From: Candidatus Nomurabacteria bacterium | GTDB lineage: Bacteria; Patescibacteriota; Saccharimonadia; Saccharimonadales; Saccharimonadaceae | Reading direction: 5' to 3' | Assembly (NCBI GenBank): GCA_031266275.1 | Contig: JAISBI010000030.1 | Location: forward strand, 1-47,675 | DNA: 47,675 nt | Shown here: piece after piece, positions 36,233 through 45,274 of the stretch | Position numbering within the stretch: the first letter of the stretch is position 1 | Layout: each line of letters starts with the position of its first letter | Notes under the pieces: model-generated | What the model saw: only the letters and a program-made list of their open reading frames with translations | Database searches by the model: none | What the model was told of the DNA's origin: nothing | Position numbers and translations under genes: made by a program

Positions 36233-38764
36233 ATGAGCATTTATAATCTTGAAATAAAAGAAGTCTTGGTCGAGCTGGGTTCGCGGGCGGAGGGTTTGAG
36301 CGCGGCGGAAGTGCGCCAGCGGCGGATAGAGTTCGGGTGGAACAAGGTCACGGTCAAAGGCGAGCCGCTGTGGCGGAAATTGATTGAACCGTTTTTGAAT
36401 ATCATGATATTGTTGCTGGTCGTCGCGGCTGGCATCAGCCTTTATCAAGGCGAGGTCATCGATTCGGTGATTATTTTGGCGACGATTATGTTGAACGCGG
36501 CGATTGATTGGGTGCAAACTTGGTCGACTGAGCGGGTGTTGAAAAAACTGCGCGAGACTGACAAGCAAAAAGTGGCGGTGCGGCGGGGCGGCAAAACCGT
36601 GCACATCGATGTGGCGGAATTGGTGGTGGGCGACATCATTCACATCGGCGAGGGCGAAAAGGTGCCGGCTGATGCGCGCATGATGGACGGCGATGGCGTT
36701 ACGATTGATGAATCGGTGTTGACCGGCGAGAGTTTGCCGGTGACGAAAACTTCGGAAAAAATCAAAGGAGCGCTGGAAGTTTACGACCAAAAAAACATGT
36801 TGTTTGCCGGCTCGTTCGTGACGCGTGGCTCGCTGACGGCCGTCGTCACGCAGACTGGCAATCACACGCAATTCGGCAATCTCGCACAGTTGGCGGCGAT
36901 GGGCGGCGGCGAGGCCAGTCCGGTGCAGAAGAAAATCGACAAATTAGTCCGGCAGATGATATTGGCGACCTTTATCATTTCGACCATCGCGTTTATTTTG
37001 GCACTGCTGCGCGGCATTGAATTTGCTGAGGCTCTGCGGTTCATTTTGGCCCTCGCGGTGTCAGCGGTGCCAGAGGGCTTGCCAGTGGCGATTACCGTCA
37101 TATTGGTGCTCGGCATGCAGCGCATGGCCAAGCAAAAAGCGCTCATTCGTAATATGCGCGCCATCGAAGACATCGGCGAAGTGACGGTCATCGCGACCGA
37201 CAAGACCGGCACTTTGACGAAAAATCAAATTTCAGTGCAAGATTTTTGGAATCAGAAAAATCGCGACCAAGTCAGTTTTAAACGCGAAATCGCCCTGTCG
37301 ATTAATGACGCCAAAGCCAAGACTGTCGACCCGCTGGACATCGCGCTGAACAGCTTCGTCGCTGGCAACGGCCCGAAAACCAAATCCGTCCAAACCGTGC
37401 CGTTTAATTATCAAACTTCGGTCAGCGGCAATGTTTGGCAATTGGGCAGCGGTAAATACTATTTATATGTCAAAGGCGCGCCGGAGAAAATCATCGCTCG
37501 TTCGCGCTTGACGCGGGCTCAGCATAAAAAAGTTTTGAGCGAGCTGCATCAGATGACGCGGCGCGGCGAGCGGGTGATTGGGTTCGCCAAAGTGAAATTG
37601 CCCAGCCATATCAAAAGCCAGTCATCAGAGCAAATTCTCGAATTAATTCAAAAAGGCCGCCGGCATCGATTTGATTTGATTGGGCTGGTCGGCATGGCCG
37701 ATACGTTGCGTTCGACGGCGGCGCATGCGGTTGATTTGGCGGAACATGCCGGCATCGATGTCAAAATGATTACTGGCGACCACGCCGAGACGGCTTTGTC
37801 CATTGCGAAAGAACTCAATATCGCGGGCGATAAAGACGCGATTTTTGACGCCACGAAATTGGCGACGCAGGCAGTGGCGCCGGCCGATGTACGACGGGCG
37901 ACAGTGTTCGCACGAGTGGTGCCGGAAACGAAATTCAAAATCTTGGAAATGTTGAAATCGAGCGAAATAACGGCCATGACGGGCGACGGCGTCAACGACG
38001 TGCCAGCGCTAACCAAAGCCAATGTCGGTGTGGCGATGGGCTCCGGTTCGCAGATTGCCAAAGACGCCGGCGACATCGTGCTGCTGAACGACAATTTCAA
38101 ATCCATCGTCGATTGCATTCGCGAATCGCGCGTGATACTCGAAAATATCAAACGTATGTTGGTTTATCTCATCGCCACCAATGTCGGCGAGATTTTGGTT
38201 TCGTTGGGCGCGTTGTTGGTCGGACTGCCTCTGCCGTTGACGGCCGTGCAAATATTATGGATTAATCTGATTACTGACACGTTGCTCGTCATTCCTATCG
38301 GGCTGGAGCCCGGCCACGCCGAAATCATGAAACGAAAACCCAACAATCCCAAAGCGCCGATTTTGTCCCGCCAAAGCATCGGGCTGATGGTGCTGCTGGC
38401 CGGCATGACGGCCGGCATGACGCTGGGCGTTTATAGTTATTTCCTGCACAGCGACGGCGCCGAATATGCTCGCACGATGGCTTTTGTGACGCTGATTTTC
38501 GTGCAAATTATCATCGCTTGGACGGTGCGGTCGATGCACACTAGCGTCTTCAAATACCGCGTGCATAATCCGAAATTTCTATTGGCCGTCGTGGTGTCGC
38601 TGGTTTTTCAGGGTTTGATTATGTTCACAGCGCTGGGCGAGAGCATGTTCAAACTTGTCGACATACGCTTGCCGGAGCTCGGCATCGTGTTAGTGTCGAC
38701 CATGATAATCACGCTGGCCCTGACTGAGCTTTATAAAGTTTTGACGCGAGGGCGCGAGTCATGA
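36233..38764 (+). CDS. Cation-transporting P-type ATPase (P2, Ca2+-like)
   Basis: An 843-residue P2-type ATPase. An N-terminal cation-ATPase domain comes first; then TGES in the actuator domain (VLTGESLPVTK); TM4 with PEGLP (AVSAVPEGLPVAITVIL), typical of Ca2+ and Na+/K+ pumps; the phosphorylation site DKTGTLTKNQ; a reduced nucleotide-binding domain with VKGAPEKI; the hinge GDGVNDVPALTKANVGVAMG; and a C-terminal set of about six TM helices. It probably exports Ca2+ or a similar cation, but the ion is not certain. It overlaps the PAP2 gene by 4 bases (ATGA). Confidence 0.93.
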   Translation: MSIYNLEIKEVLVELGSRAEGLSAAEVRQRRIEFGWNKVTVKGEPLWRKLIEPFLNIMILLLVVAAGISLYQGEVIDSVIILATIMLNAAIDWVQTWSTERVLKKLRETDKQKVAVRRGGKTVHIDVAELVVGDIIHIGEGEKVPADARMMDGDGVTIDESVLTGESLPVTKTSEKIKGALEVYDQKNMLFAGSFVTRGSLTAVVTQTGNHTQFGNLAQLAAMGGGEASPVQKKIDKLVRQMILATFIISTIAFILALLRGIEFAEALRFILALAVSAVPEGLPVAITVILVLGMQRMAKQKALIRNMRAIEDIGEVTVIATDKTGTLTKNQISVQDFWNQKNRDQVSFKREIALSINDAKAKTVDPLDIALNSFVAGNGPKTKSVQTVPFNYQTSVSGNVWQLGSGKYYLYVKGAPEKIIARSRLTRAQHKKVLSELHQMTRRGERVIGFAKVKLPSHIKSQSSEQILELIQKGRRHRFDLIGLVGMADTLRSTAAHAVDLAEHAGIDVKMITGDHAETALSIAKELNIAGDKDAIFDATKLATQAVAPADVRRATVFARVVPETKFKILEMLKSSEITAMTGDGVNDVPALTKANVGVAMGSGSQIAKDAGDIVLLNDNFKSIVDCIRESRVILENIKRMLVYLIATNVGEILVSLGALLVGLPLPLTAVQILWINLITDTLLVIPIGLEPGHAEIMKRKPNNPKAPILSRQSIGLMVLLAGMTAGMTLGVYSYFLHSDGAEYARTMAFVTLIFVQIIIAWTVRSMHTSVFKYRVHNPKFLLAVVVSLVFQGLIMFTALGESMFKLVDIRLPELGIVLVSTMIITLALTELYKVLTRGRES

Positions 38765-39222
38765 TTCAATTTTTGGCGGATTGGTTATTGATTATCGTCG
38801 TCGCGCTGGCCGCCGTGTTGTTTTTCTTCGGCGCGCCGAAAAAGCAGAAATTAAACCGAGCTGGCATCATCATCATGGCCAGCTTGACAGCACTGCTGGT
38901 CGCCCGCGCGATGAGCTTCGTGCCAATCGACGAAGCCCGCCCGTTCGTCGAGCAAGGCTTGGCCGCCGGCGCCAGCTACATGAGCAATCCGGGCTTCCCG
39001 TCAGACCATACGCTGCTAGCTTTCTCGGCGGCTTTCGCGGTGTTGTTCATGACTAAATTCAAAAAATTGGCTTGGGTCCTATTCATCCTCGCGGCACTAG
39101 TCGGCGTGGGCCGAGTCCTCGCCCTCGTCCACACGCCGCTGGACGTTTTCGGTGGACTAGTCGCCGCTGGCTTCGGTGCTTGGTGGTATGTGATTTATTA
39201 TCGTGAGAAATTGGTGGGGTGA
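38761..39222 (+). CDS. PAP2-family phosphatase (BcrC/undecaprenyl-PP phosphatase-like)
   Basis: A 153-residue membrane phosphatase with the PAP2 signature: PGFPSDHTLLAFSAAFAV (motif 2, catalytic His) and GRVLALVHTPLDVFGG (motif 3). Motif 1 is degenerate. About five TM segments span the protein. BcrC-like members recycle undecaprenyl diphosphate for wall synthesis. Translation is coupled to the P-type ATPase by a 4-base overlap. Confidence 0.83.
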   Translation: MIQFLADWLLIIVVALAAVLFFFGAPKKQKLNRAGIIIMASLTALLVARAMSFVPIDEARPFVEQGLAAGASYMSNPGFPSDHTLLAFSAAFAVLFMTKFKKLAWVLFILAALVGVGRVLALVHTPLDVFGGLVAAGFGAWWYVIYYREKLVG

Positions 39223-39234
39223 TTGATATCAAAA

Positions 39235-39429
39235 ATGACTAACAACTCGCGCAACATGTTTAATGATATAAGCTTCAAGTTGTTGGGAATAGGCTTCGGC
39301 ATCGGTAATGAAGCGCTGTTTTTTGCGGAAAATGGGTTTCAAGTTGATTATGTAGAAAGATTAGAGACCGCACGTCCATACGCTATACGGGGTCGTTATT
39401 TGGAGGGAATAAGCCATCTATGCTATTGA
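39235..39429 (+). pseudogene. Truncated SAM-methyltransferase-like fragment
   Basis: A 64-codon frame whose product contains SFKLLGIGFGIGNEALFFAENGFQVDYVERLETA. This resembles SAM-binding motifs I and II of class I methyltransferases (family 'DLGCGxGxxALFLAExGFxVxxVD'), but the first Gly-rich motif lacks the Asp/Cys and the frame stops soon after. The remaining catalytic domain is missing. There is no promoter; only a GGTGGGG site near the PAP2 stop. It is probably a decayed gene end left between PAP2 and secA. Confidence 0.5.
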
Positions 39430-39456
39430 TTAATTCGCGTGAGGCCCAGAGAGTCT

Positions 39457-39484
39457 TTGAACCATCGGCAAAGTGTGGTAGAAT
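39457..39484 (+). promoter_or_regulatory. Promoter of secA
   Basis: -35 TTGAAC (39457-39462), 16-bp spacer, -10 TAGAAT (39479-39484) in AGTGTGGTAGAAT. Seven bases later comes an ATG that opens a short uORF, not secA itself. Confidence 0.75.
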
Positions 39485-39491
39485 ATTTAGC

Positions 39492-39515
39492 ATGAAACAT
39501 GGAAAGGGATTTTAA
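39492..39515 (+). CDS. Possible 7-codon leaderless uORF in front of secA
   Basis: ATG AAA CAT GGA AAG GGA TTT TAA encodes MKHGKGF. The ATG is at the distance from the -10 used by the leaderless genes of the window, and the TAA directly touches the secA ATG. The secA ribosome site (GGAAAGGG) lies inside the uORF, so translating it would cover that site. This would allow coupling or control of secA; it may also be chance. Confidence 0.4.
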   Translation: MKHGKGF

Positions 39516-42218
39516 ATGAGCAAGAAACAACAGGTGTTGTCGAGAGTTTTCGGCGACCCGCAAAAGAAAATTTTGAAGCGTCTCAATAAAAAGGTGGTGG
39601 AAATCAACGCTTTGGCGCCGAAATATGAGAAAATGAGCAAAAAGGAATTGGCCGAGCAGACGGATATTTTGCGTAAGAAATTTGAAAAATTGGCCAAAGA
39701 AAACGCGGCTGATAAACCACTGAAAAATGGCAAAAAAGCCAAGAAAGTCAAAACTCCATCGCAGGACAAGGCGCAAAAAGCTTTAGACGCGATTTTGCCG
39801 GACGCTTTCGCCATCATTCGTGAAATGGCCAGTCGAGTACTGGGCCAGCGGCATTATGATGTGCAGCTAATCGGCGGTATCGCGCTGCACGAGGGCAATG
39901 TCGCCGAGATGAAAACTGGCGAGGGCAAGACTTTAGTGGCGACTGCGCCGCTGTATCTGAACGCTTTGACCGGCAAAGGTTCGCATTTGGTGACGGTCAA
40001 CGATTATTTGGCGCAGCTGCACGGCGGCTGGATGGGCTCATTGTATCACGCGCTGGGGCTTTCGACTGGCGTCATCATCAACGAAGCGTCTTTCGTCTAC
40101 GACCCGAATTATAAAAATGAAAATCACTACGACGAGCGCATGCAGCAGCTCCGGCCGGCCACGCGCAAAGAGGCTTATGCGGCCGATGTGACTTATGGCA
40201 CTAATAACGAATTTGGTTTCGATTATCTGCGCGATAATATGGTGTCGCGACCGGAACTTTTGCGCCAGCGCGAGCTGTATTTCGCGATTGTCGACGAAGT
40301 TGACTCGATTTTGATTGATGAGGCTCGCACGCCGCTCATTATATCAGCGCCGGCCGCCGAAAATCCGCAGATGTATATTCAATTCGCCAAAATCGCTAAG
40401 GCTTTGAAGCAGGAGCATTATACGCATGACGAGAAGCGCCGCTCGGTGACATTGACGGACGCTGGCGTCGAGCAGATAGAAAAAATGCTCGGCATCAAAA
40501 ACTTGTATTCACCCGAACATGTCCGTGCGGTTTATCATATGGACCAGGCGCTCAAAGCCCAAATCGTCTTTCGCCGCGACAAAGATTACGTCGTCACCAA
40601 TAACGGCGAAGTGGTCATCGTCGATGAATTCACCGGCCGTTTGATGCAAGGTCGCCGCTATAACGAGGGCCTGCACCAAGCCATCGAAGCCAAAGAAAAC
40701 GTCAACGTCTTGCAAGAAAGCCAGACTCTCGCCACAATTTCTTTCCAAAATTATTTCCGCTTGTACAGCAAATTGTCCGGCATGACCGGCACGGCTTTCA
40801 CAGAAGCGGAAGAGTTCCAACAAATTTACGGCCTCGACGTCATCATCATTCCGACCAATATGCCGATGATTCGCAAAGACCACAATGACAAAATTTTCAA
40901 AACCGAGAAAGGCAAAGTCGCCGCCATCGTCGATGATGTCAAGAAATATAATGGCGAGGGTCGGCCGGTGCTGATTGGTTCGGCGTCCATCGCCAAAAAC
41001 GAGTTGATTGGCAAAGCGCTGGACGCGGCCGGCATTAAACATGAAATTTTGAACGCCAAAAACAATGAACGCGAAGCACAAATCGTGGCCCAAGCCGGCC
41101 AAACAGGCGCCGTCACGCTCGCCACCAACATCGCTGGGCGCGGTACGGACATCATGCTGGGCAAAGGCATCGCCGGCAAAGGCGGATTGGTCGTCATCGG
41201 TTCGGAACGGCACGAAGCTCGCCGCATCGATAACCAGTTGCGCGGACGCGGCGGCCGGCAAGGCGACCCCGGCGATACGATTTTCTATGTTTCGACCGAA
41301 GACGATTTGATGCGAATTTTTCAAGGCGACAGGATTTCCACACTGATGAATCGTTTGGGCGTGCCGGAAGATCAGCCCATCGAGAACAAAGCTGTTTCGA
41401 AAACTTTGGAAGCGGCGCAGAAGCGCGTCGAGGGTTATAATTTCGACATGCGCAAAAACGTCGTACAATATGACAACGTCATCAACCGGCATCGCAAAGT
41501 CGTTTATTCGGTGCGCCGCAAAATTTTGCTGGGACAAGATATTAAACCAGAAGTTGAACGTTTGATTTCCGAGCTGGTCAAAAAACTGGTCGAAGTGCCA
41601 GCGCGGGCCAATCCGGAATTTGCTGACACTTTCGTGGAGGTTTTTCCTCTGTTGAAAAGCAAAATTGACGAAGTTGGCGCTATCAAAAACGACGCCAAGC
41701 GTGAAAAGCGGGCCATCGAATTGGTCGAAAAACTTTACGCCGATCAAGAAAAAGCTTTGACGCATGATTTGATGCGCGGGGCAGAGCGGGAAATTTACAT
41801 GCAAGTGCTGGACGTTTTGTGGATGCAACATATCGAAAACATGCAGCATTTGCGCGAGGGAATTCATTGGCGCGGCGTCGGTCAGCGCGATCCGTTGGTG
41901 GAGTATCGCCGCGAATCGCAAAAATTATTTGACTCATTGCAGAATACTTTGCAGACCGAAGTGCTAAAAGTCGTTTTCCACCTGCGCCGCCAAGATGTTG
42001 CGCCGCAAGATGTATTGGACGACGAGTATGACAGCGAATTGACTCGCGCAGCGGCCGGAGCGGTCGAGCGCGGCGTCAACGAAATGGGCTTGCCGGAAAA
42101 GCACGCTTCCGACGACGATTTCAAAGCCAAAAAGTCGGCCCAAAAAAAATCATCGAAAAAATCCGTCAGCAAAAAAAAGAAACAACAGCGCCAAAATCGT
42201 AAAAAAGGCCGTCGCTGA
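39516..42218 (+). CDS. secA: Preprotein translocase ATPase SecA
   Basis: A 900-residue motor that pushes preproteins through SecYEG. Motifs: GGIALHEGNVAEMKTGEGKTLVA-type Walker A region (partly quoted), IVDEVDSILIDEARTPLIIS (DEAD-like), TDIMLGKG and the GRGGRQGDPG segment of the second helicase domain, and WMQHIENMQHLREGIHWRG in the helical scaffold. A Lys/Ala insertion near residues 70-90 and a Lys-rich tail (KKSSKKSVSKKKK) replace the zinc-binding C-terminus seen in many SecA proteins. The stop overlaps the M16 peptidase start (TGATG). Confidence 0.98.
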   Translation: MSKKQQVLSRVFGDPQKKILKRLNKKVVEINALAPKYEKMSKKELAEQTDILRKKFEKLAKENAADKPLKNGKKAKKVKTPSQDKAQKALDAILPDAFAIIREMASRVLGQRHYDVQLIGGIALHEGNVAEMKTGEGKTLVATAPLYLNALTGKGSHLVTVNDYLAQLHGGWMGSLYHALGLSTGVIINEASFVYDPNYKNENHYDERMQQLRPATRKEAYAADVTYGTNNEFGFDYLRDNMVSRPELLRQRELYFAIVDEVDSILIDEARTPLIISAPAAENPQMYIQFAKIAKALKQEHYTHDEKRRSVTLTDAGVEQIEKMLGIKNLYSPEHVRAVYHMDQALKAQIVFRRDKDYVVTNNGEVVIVDEFTGRLMQGRRYNEGLHQAIEAKENVNVLQESQTLATISFQNYFRLYSKLSGMTGTAFTEAEEFQQIYGLDVIIIPTNMPMIRKDHNDKIFKTEKGKVAAIVDDVKKYNGEGRPVLIGSASIAKNELIGKALDAAGIKHEILNAKNNEREAQIVAQAGQTGAVTLATNIAGRGTDIMLGKGIAGKGGLVVIGSERHEARRIDNQLRGRGGRQGDPGDTIFYVSTEDDLMRIFQGDRISTLMNRLGVPEDQPIENKAVSKTLEAAQKRVEGYNFDMRKNVVQYDNVINRHRKVVYSVRRKILLGQDIKPEVERLISELVKKLVEVPARANPEFADTFVEVFPLLKSKIDEVGAIKNDAKREKRAIELVEKLYADQEKALTHDLMRGAEREIYMQVLDVLWMQHIENMQHLREGIHWRGVGQRDPLVEYRRESQKLFDSLQNTLQTEVLKVVFHLRRQDVAPQDVLDDEYDSELTRAAAGAVERGVNEMGLPEKHASDDDFKAKKSAQKKSSKKSVSKKKKQQRQNRKKGRR

Positions 42219-43495
42219 TGAAGCACGACGTCAAAGAAGTCATCTTGCGAAATGGCGCGCGCGGGCTGATTATCAATGTGCCGGACGCGCCGGTCGTGGC
42301 GACGCAATTTCATTTTCGGGCCGGCGAGCGCTACGCCAAAGAAGGCAAAGATCAGACCGCTCACATCATGGAACACATGGCGTTTGGGGCGAACGCTGAG
42401 TATGCCAACGCCCACGCTTTCGACGAAGATTTCACGAAAAACGGCGCTTATAATAATGCTTGGACGACCGATTACAGTATGTGCTACGTCGCCGAATGCG
42501 CTGGTTTTGAATGGGACCGGATTTTGAATTTGCAGCGATTGACGATTTGCTCGCCGAAATTTATTGCCGATGAATTTACTGCTGAAATGGGCAATGTCAA
42601 ATCTGAATTGACGGGCTACCTGAACGAACCGAATCGCGTTTTGTGGCCGAAGATTGGTCAAGAATTGGGCGAAAAGACGCTGACTATTTCCGAAAAAATC
42701 GACAGCCTTTCCAACATCACACTGCCCGATATCCGCGCTCATTATCGCGCTACTCACACGGCTGAAAACATGCGCTTCGTGGTGGCGGGTGACTTTGATA
42801 GGAAAGAATCGCAGCTAACACGAATACTGAATAACTTCGATTTGGACAGCGGCGAGCGTCTGTCGATTCCGGTCGACGAAATTCATTCATTTGAGCCGTT
42901 CGCAATTCGTCGCAAAGATGTTTCCAATATCACGTTTGGCCTGACTATCAATTTGTCGCGGCGGATTTCCGATTCGGAAGCTACGGCCATGAGCTGCCTC
43001 GACCACATTTTGAACGGCACTTTGCATGGGCTGATTTTGGGGACGGCGCGCAAACGCGGCTTGCTATATGACATCTGGAGCATCACTAGCCGCTATGAAC
43101 ATAATTCGTCGTGGGATTTCGGCGCCGAAGTGAATATTGATAAAATCGACGAGTTATTCGACATCATTGCTCGAGAATTAACGAAAATTAAAAAAGGTGA
43201 ACTGGACGAAAAATTCGTCGAAGCCTCGAAATTATACGCGCTCGGCCGCCATCAAATGAGCAACCAAACCGTCGGCCAATTGTCGCGCTGGTACGGCCAA
43301 CGCTATTTCTTCGACGGATCGACCGACAGTTTCGAAAATTCGCTGGAACGCATCGAAAGGTTGTCGACCAAGCAAATCATCGCCGCCGCGAAAGAATTTT
43401 TCGACGCTAACACGTGGGGCATCGGCATCTATGGTAGCGTCGACAAAACCATCGCCGAGCGGCTACACGCGAAACTGAGAGGTATTTTTGAGTGA
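42218..43495 (+). CDS. M16-family zinc peptidase
   Basis: A 425-residue pitrilysin-type peptidase (insulinase family). The inverted zinc motif HIMEH (His49, Glu52, His53) is intact and followed by a Glu in FTAEMGNVKSEL at about residue 127. The N-terminal M16 domain and a C-terminal M16C-like half (about 215-425) are both present, giving one full half-size subunit. Such enzymes clip short peptides or signal-peptide remnants. It is translationally coupled to secA and tatD, so a role in handling export products is plausible but inferred. Confidence 0.87.
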   Translation: MKHDVKEVILRNGARGLIINVPDAPVVATQFHFRAGERYAKEGKDQTAHIMEHMAFGANAEYANAHAFDEDFTKNGAYNNAWTTDYSMCYVAECAGFEWDRILNLQRLTICSPKFIADEFTAEMGNVKSELTGYLNEPNRVLWPKIGQELGEKTLTISEKIDSLSNITLPDIRAHYRATHTAENMRFVVAGDFDRKESQLTRILNNFDLDSGERLSIPVDEIHSFEPFAIRRKDVSNITFGLTINLSRRISDSEATAMSCLDHILNGTLHGLILGTARKRGLLYDIWSITSRYEHNSSWDFGAEVNIDKIDELFDIIARELTKIKKGELDEKFVEASKLYALGRHQMSNQTVGQLSRWYGQRYFFDGSTDSFENSLERIERLSTKQIIAAAKEFFDANTWGIGIYGSVDKTIAERLHAKLRGIFE

Positions 43496-44283
43496 TGAAG
43501 CTAATCGACGCGCACTGCCACATTCATAGTTCGGAATATGATTTTGACCCGCTGGAGCTGCTCGCGAATGCTCGGCGCGTTGGTGTCAATACGGTCGTTT
43601 GTGTCGGCACGAGTGTGGGCGACAGCCTCGATGCTATTAAATTCGCCGACCAAAACGACGGAGTTTTCGCGCTGATAGGCGTGCATCCGCACGGCGAATC
43701 GGACGTCGATAACAGTGACAGTCTTGCCTATGACGAAGAAGTTTACAGCGCTTTGCGGAAAATGCTTGAGGAAAATAGTGGTAAAATTGTCGGGCTAGGC
43801 GACATCGGCCTCGATTACCACTATAAACCGTTCAATCGAGCAGCCCAAATGGAATTATTTCGCCGCCAATTGAAACTGGCAGCCGAATTCGACCTGCCGG
43901 TCAGTTTCCACGTGCGTGAAGCATTCGCAGACTTCTGGCGAATTTACGACGAGTTCAAAGTCAGAGGCGTACTGCACAGTTTCACCGGCACGCCGGAAGA
44001 AATGAAAGAAGCGCTGAAACGCGGGCTCTACATCGGCGTCAACGGCATCGTGACGTTCAACAAAGAGCCGAAACTTGCCCAAGTTTTCGCCACCGTGCCG
44101 CTCGACCGCATAGTCCTCGAAACCGATGCGCCATATTTGGCCCCAGCGCCCTATCGCGGCCAGCAAAACCAGCCAGCTTACATAAAAGAAATCGCCGAGT
44201 TCATGGCCGACCTGCGCGGCGTTCCAATGGCCGATTTTGCCAAAATCACGACTGAAAACACTAGGAAATTATTTTCTTTATAA
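43495..44283 (+). CDS. tatD: TatD-family metal-dependent DNase/hydrolase
   Basis: A 262-residue TIM-barrel hydrolase. KLIDAHCHIHSSEYD carries the first two metal His; IGLDYHYK with a preceding ALIGVHPHG, PVSFHVREAF, GVLHSFTGTPEEM and LETDAPYLAPAPYRGQQNQPAY are the usual TatD segments. Members show 3'-5' DNase activity, and some bacterial ones act on other phosphoesters. I take the ATG at 43495, which overlaps the M16 stop as TGATG; a GTG at 43492 is also in frame. It ends the secA operon. Confidence 0.92.
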   Translation: MKLIDAHCHIHSSEYDFDPLELLANARRVGVNTVVCVGTSVGDSLDAIKFADQNDGVFALIGVHPHGESDVDNSDSLAYDEEVYSALRKMLEENSGKIVGLGDIGLDYHYKPFNRAAQMELFRRQLKLAAEFDLPVSFHVREAFADFWRIYDEFKVRGVLHSFTGTPEEMKEALKRGLYIGVNGIVTFNKEPKLAQVFATVPLDRIVLETDAPYLAPAPYRGQQNQPAYIKEIAEFMADLRGVPMADFAKITTENTRKLFSL

Positions 44284-44337
44284 TCAACCATGACGACGAA
44301 TTACAACGCAGAGAAAATCATTAGTTTTTTGATAAAA

Positions 44338-44349
44338 TTGTCATGACAA
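44338..44349. promoter_or_regulatory. Palindrome TTGTCATGACAA upstream of the 44400 promoter
   Basis: A perfect 12-bp palindrome 27 bases upstream of the -35 box. Position and symmetry suggest a repressor or activator site. I see no second copy nearby. Confidence 0.4.
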
Positions 44350-44376
44350 AATTACTTCTACAGGGGTGTTCGGGTA

Positions 44377-44405
44377 TTGCTTTTCTGTGCTAAGTGTGCT
44401 ATAAT
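44377..44405 (+). promoter_or_regulatory. Promoter of the 44484 operon
   Basis: -35 TTGCTT (44377-44382), 17-bp spacer, -10 TATAAT (44400-44405) in GTGTGCTATAAT. The leader holds two hairpins, GTTATGC/GCATAAC (44411-44417/44432-44438) and GGGCG/CGCCC (44441-44445/44459-44463), before GAAAGGAG. Confidence 0.85.
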
Positions 44406-44483
44406 GGAATGTTATGCACCGATGTGTTGAGGCATAACAGGGGCGGTTATCATATTGTCGCCCAAAAGAAGAAAGGAGAAAAA

Positions 44484-44891
44484 ATGACTGAAAACGAGAT
44501 TTACCATATCGAGAAAGATAGCTCTGAATTTACAGAGTCGGTTTCTGTTGTTTCTCCTGTTGAGACTGCCGCCTCGAGCACGAATGACCTCGATGTTGAG
44601 GCCGCGAGGAATGATATCGAAGTTATTTTCTCTGGTGGACATGAGGTTTTGAACCGGCCCGAAGCTGGCGTCGCCCTGTCTTTGTATGAAAGGTATACCA
44701 AGCAAACAGAGGAAGACGCGGACTATCAATTGGCTGCCCATGCGGCCGAAAATGACATGCGTCGAGTTTGGACCACCCCTATAGAGCCGGCTCATGAATA
44801 CCTCAACACCAGCGGAGAACTGCGCATTGGTCAAGATATTGAGGCCATACGGCTCCAACAAATCACAGATTCATTAAAGGTAGCCGCATAA
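44484..44891 (+). CDS. Unknown acidic protein, 135 aa
   Basis: Family not recognised. The ATG at 44484 is preferred because GAAAGGAG lies just upstream. The frame is open back to 44394, but that part crosses the -10 box and leader hairpins. The product is acidic and soluble: a low-complexity Ser/Thr/Val/Glu start (to about residue 35) and a helical remainder. It is followed without a gap (TAAATG) by the next unknown gene, so the two probably act together. Confidence 0.62.
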   Translation: MTENEIYHIEKDSSEFTESVSVVSPVETAASSTNDLDVEAARNDIEVIFSGGHEVLNRPEAGVALSLYERYTKQTEEDADYQLAAHAAENDMRRVWTTPIEPAHEYLNTSGELRIGQDIEAIRLQQITDSLKVAA

Positions 44892-45269
44892 ATGATTAGA
44901 TTGCCAAGATTAAAGCGACGTTTGACGCCGGTAGAGGTCCGGCGCAGCTTGATTCGACTCGAGTCAGACGCGGTCGGGCGCTATCTTTTCGGTGAAGTGC
45001 CGGCCGGTCACGAGCGGGAATTTTACTGCCTCGACGATCATACTTGGGTGTGGCGCGAGCAATGGGCGGAGAGCGGCCGCGACATCACCCAGACTGTGCG
45101 CTATGAAGTGCGTCCGGACGGCATTATTAAAAATGTCGACGGCGTTTACAAAAAATTAGACCACAATGAGCTGGAAAATCTGAAAGCCGCTATGCGCATC
45201 TATCACCAAGCGGTCAAATCGACTGTCTACGGCTATGGCGCATCGCAAAATCTTATGATACAATCATAA
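44892..45269 (+). CDS. Unknown protein, 125 aa
   Basis: Family not recognised. A basic N-terminus (IRLPRLKRRLTPVEVRRSLIRLE) is followed by a beta-rich core, with FYCLDDHTWVWREQW, TVRYEVRPDGIIKNVDGVYKKL and a final helix. The strand layout could suit a small lipocalin- or NTF2-like fold, but that is a guess. There is no signal peptide. It starts right at the stop of the previous gene, and the histidine kinase begins 5 bases after its stop, with a -10 box inside its 3' end. Confidence 0.65.
   Translation: MIRLPRLKRRLTPVEVRRSLIRLESDAVGRYLFGEVPAGHEREFYCLDDHTWVWREQWAESGRDITQTVRYEVRPDGIIKNVDGVYKKLDHNELENLKAAMRIYHQAVKSTVYGYGASQNLMIQS
45259..45264 (+). promoter_or_regulatory. -10 box for the histidine kinase gene
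   Basis: TACAAT (45259-45264) in TTATGATACAAT, 10 bases before the ATG at 45275, within the end of the upstream gene. The leader would be at most 3-4 bases. Confidence 0.5.
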
Positions 45270-45274
45270 GTAGC

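Noticed and set aside
40509-41921. 470-codon minus-strand frame within secA
   Set aside because: It lies wholly inside the well-conserved secA coding sequence and has the composition of an antisense shadow.
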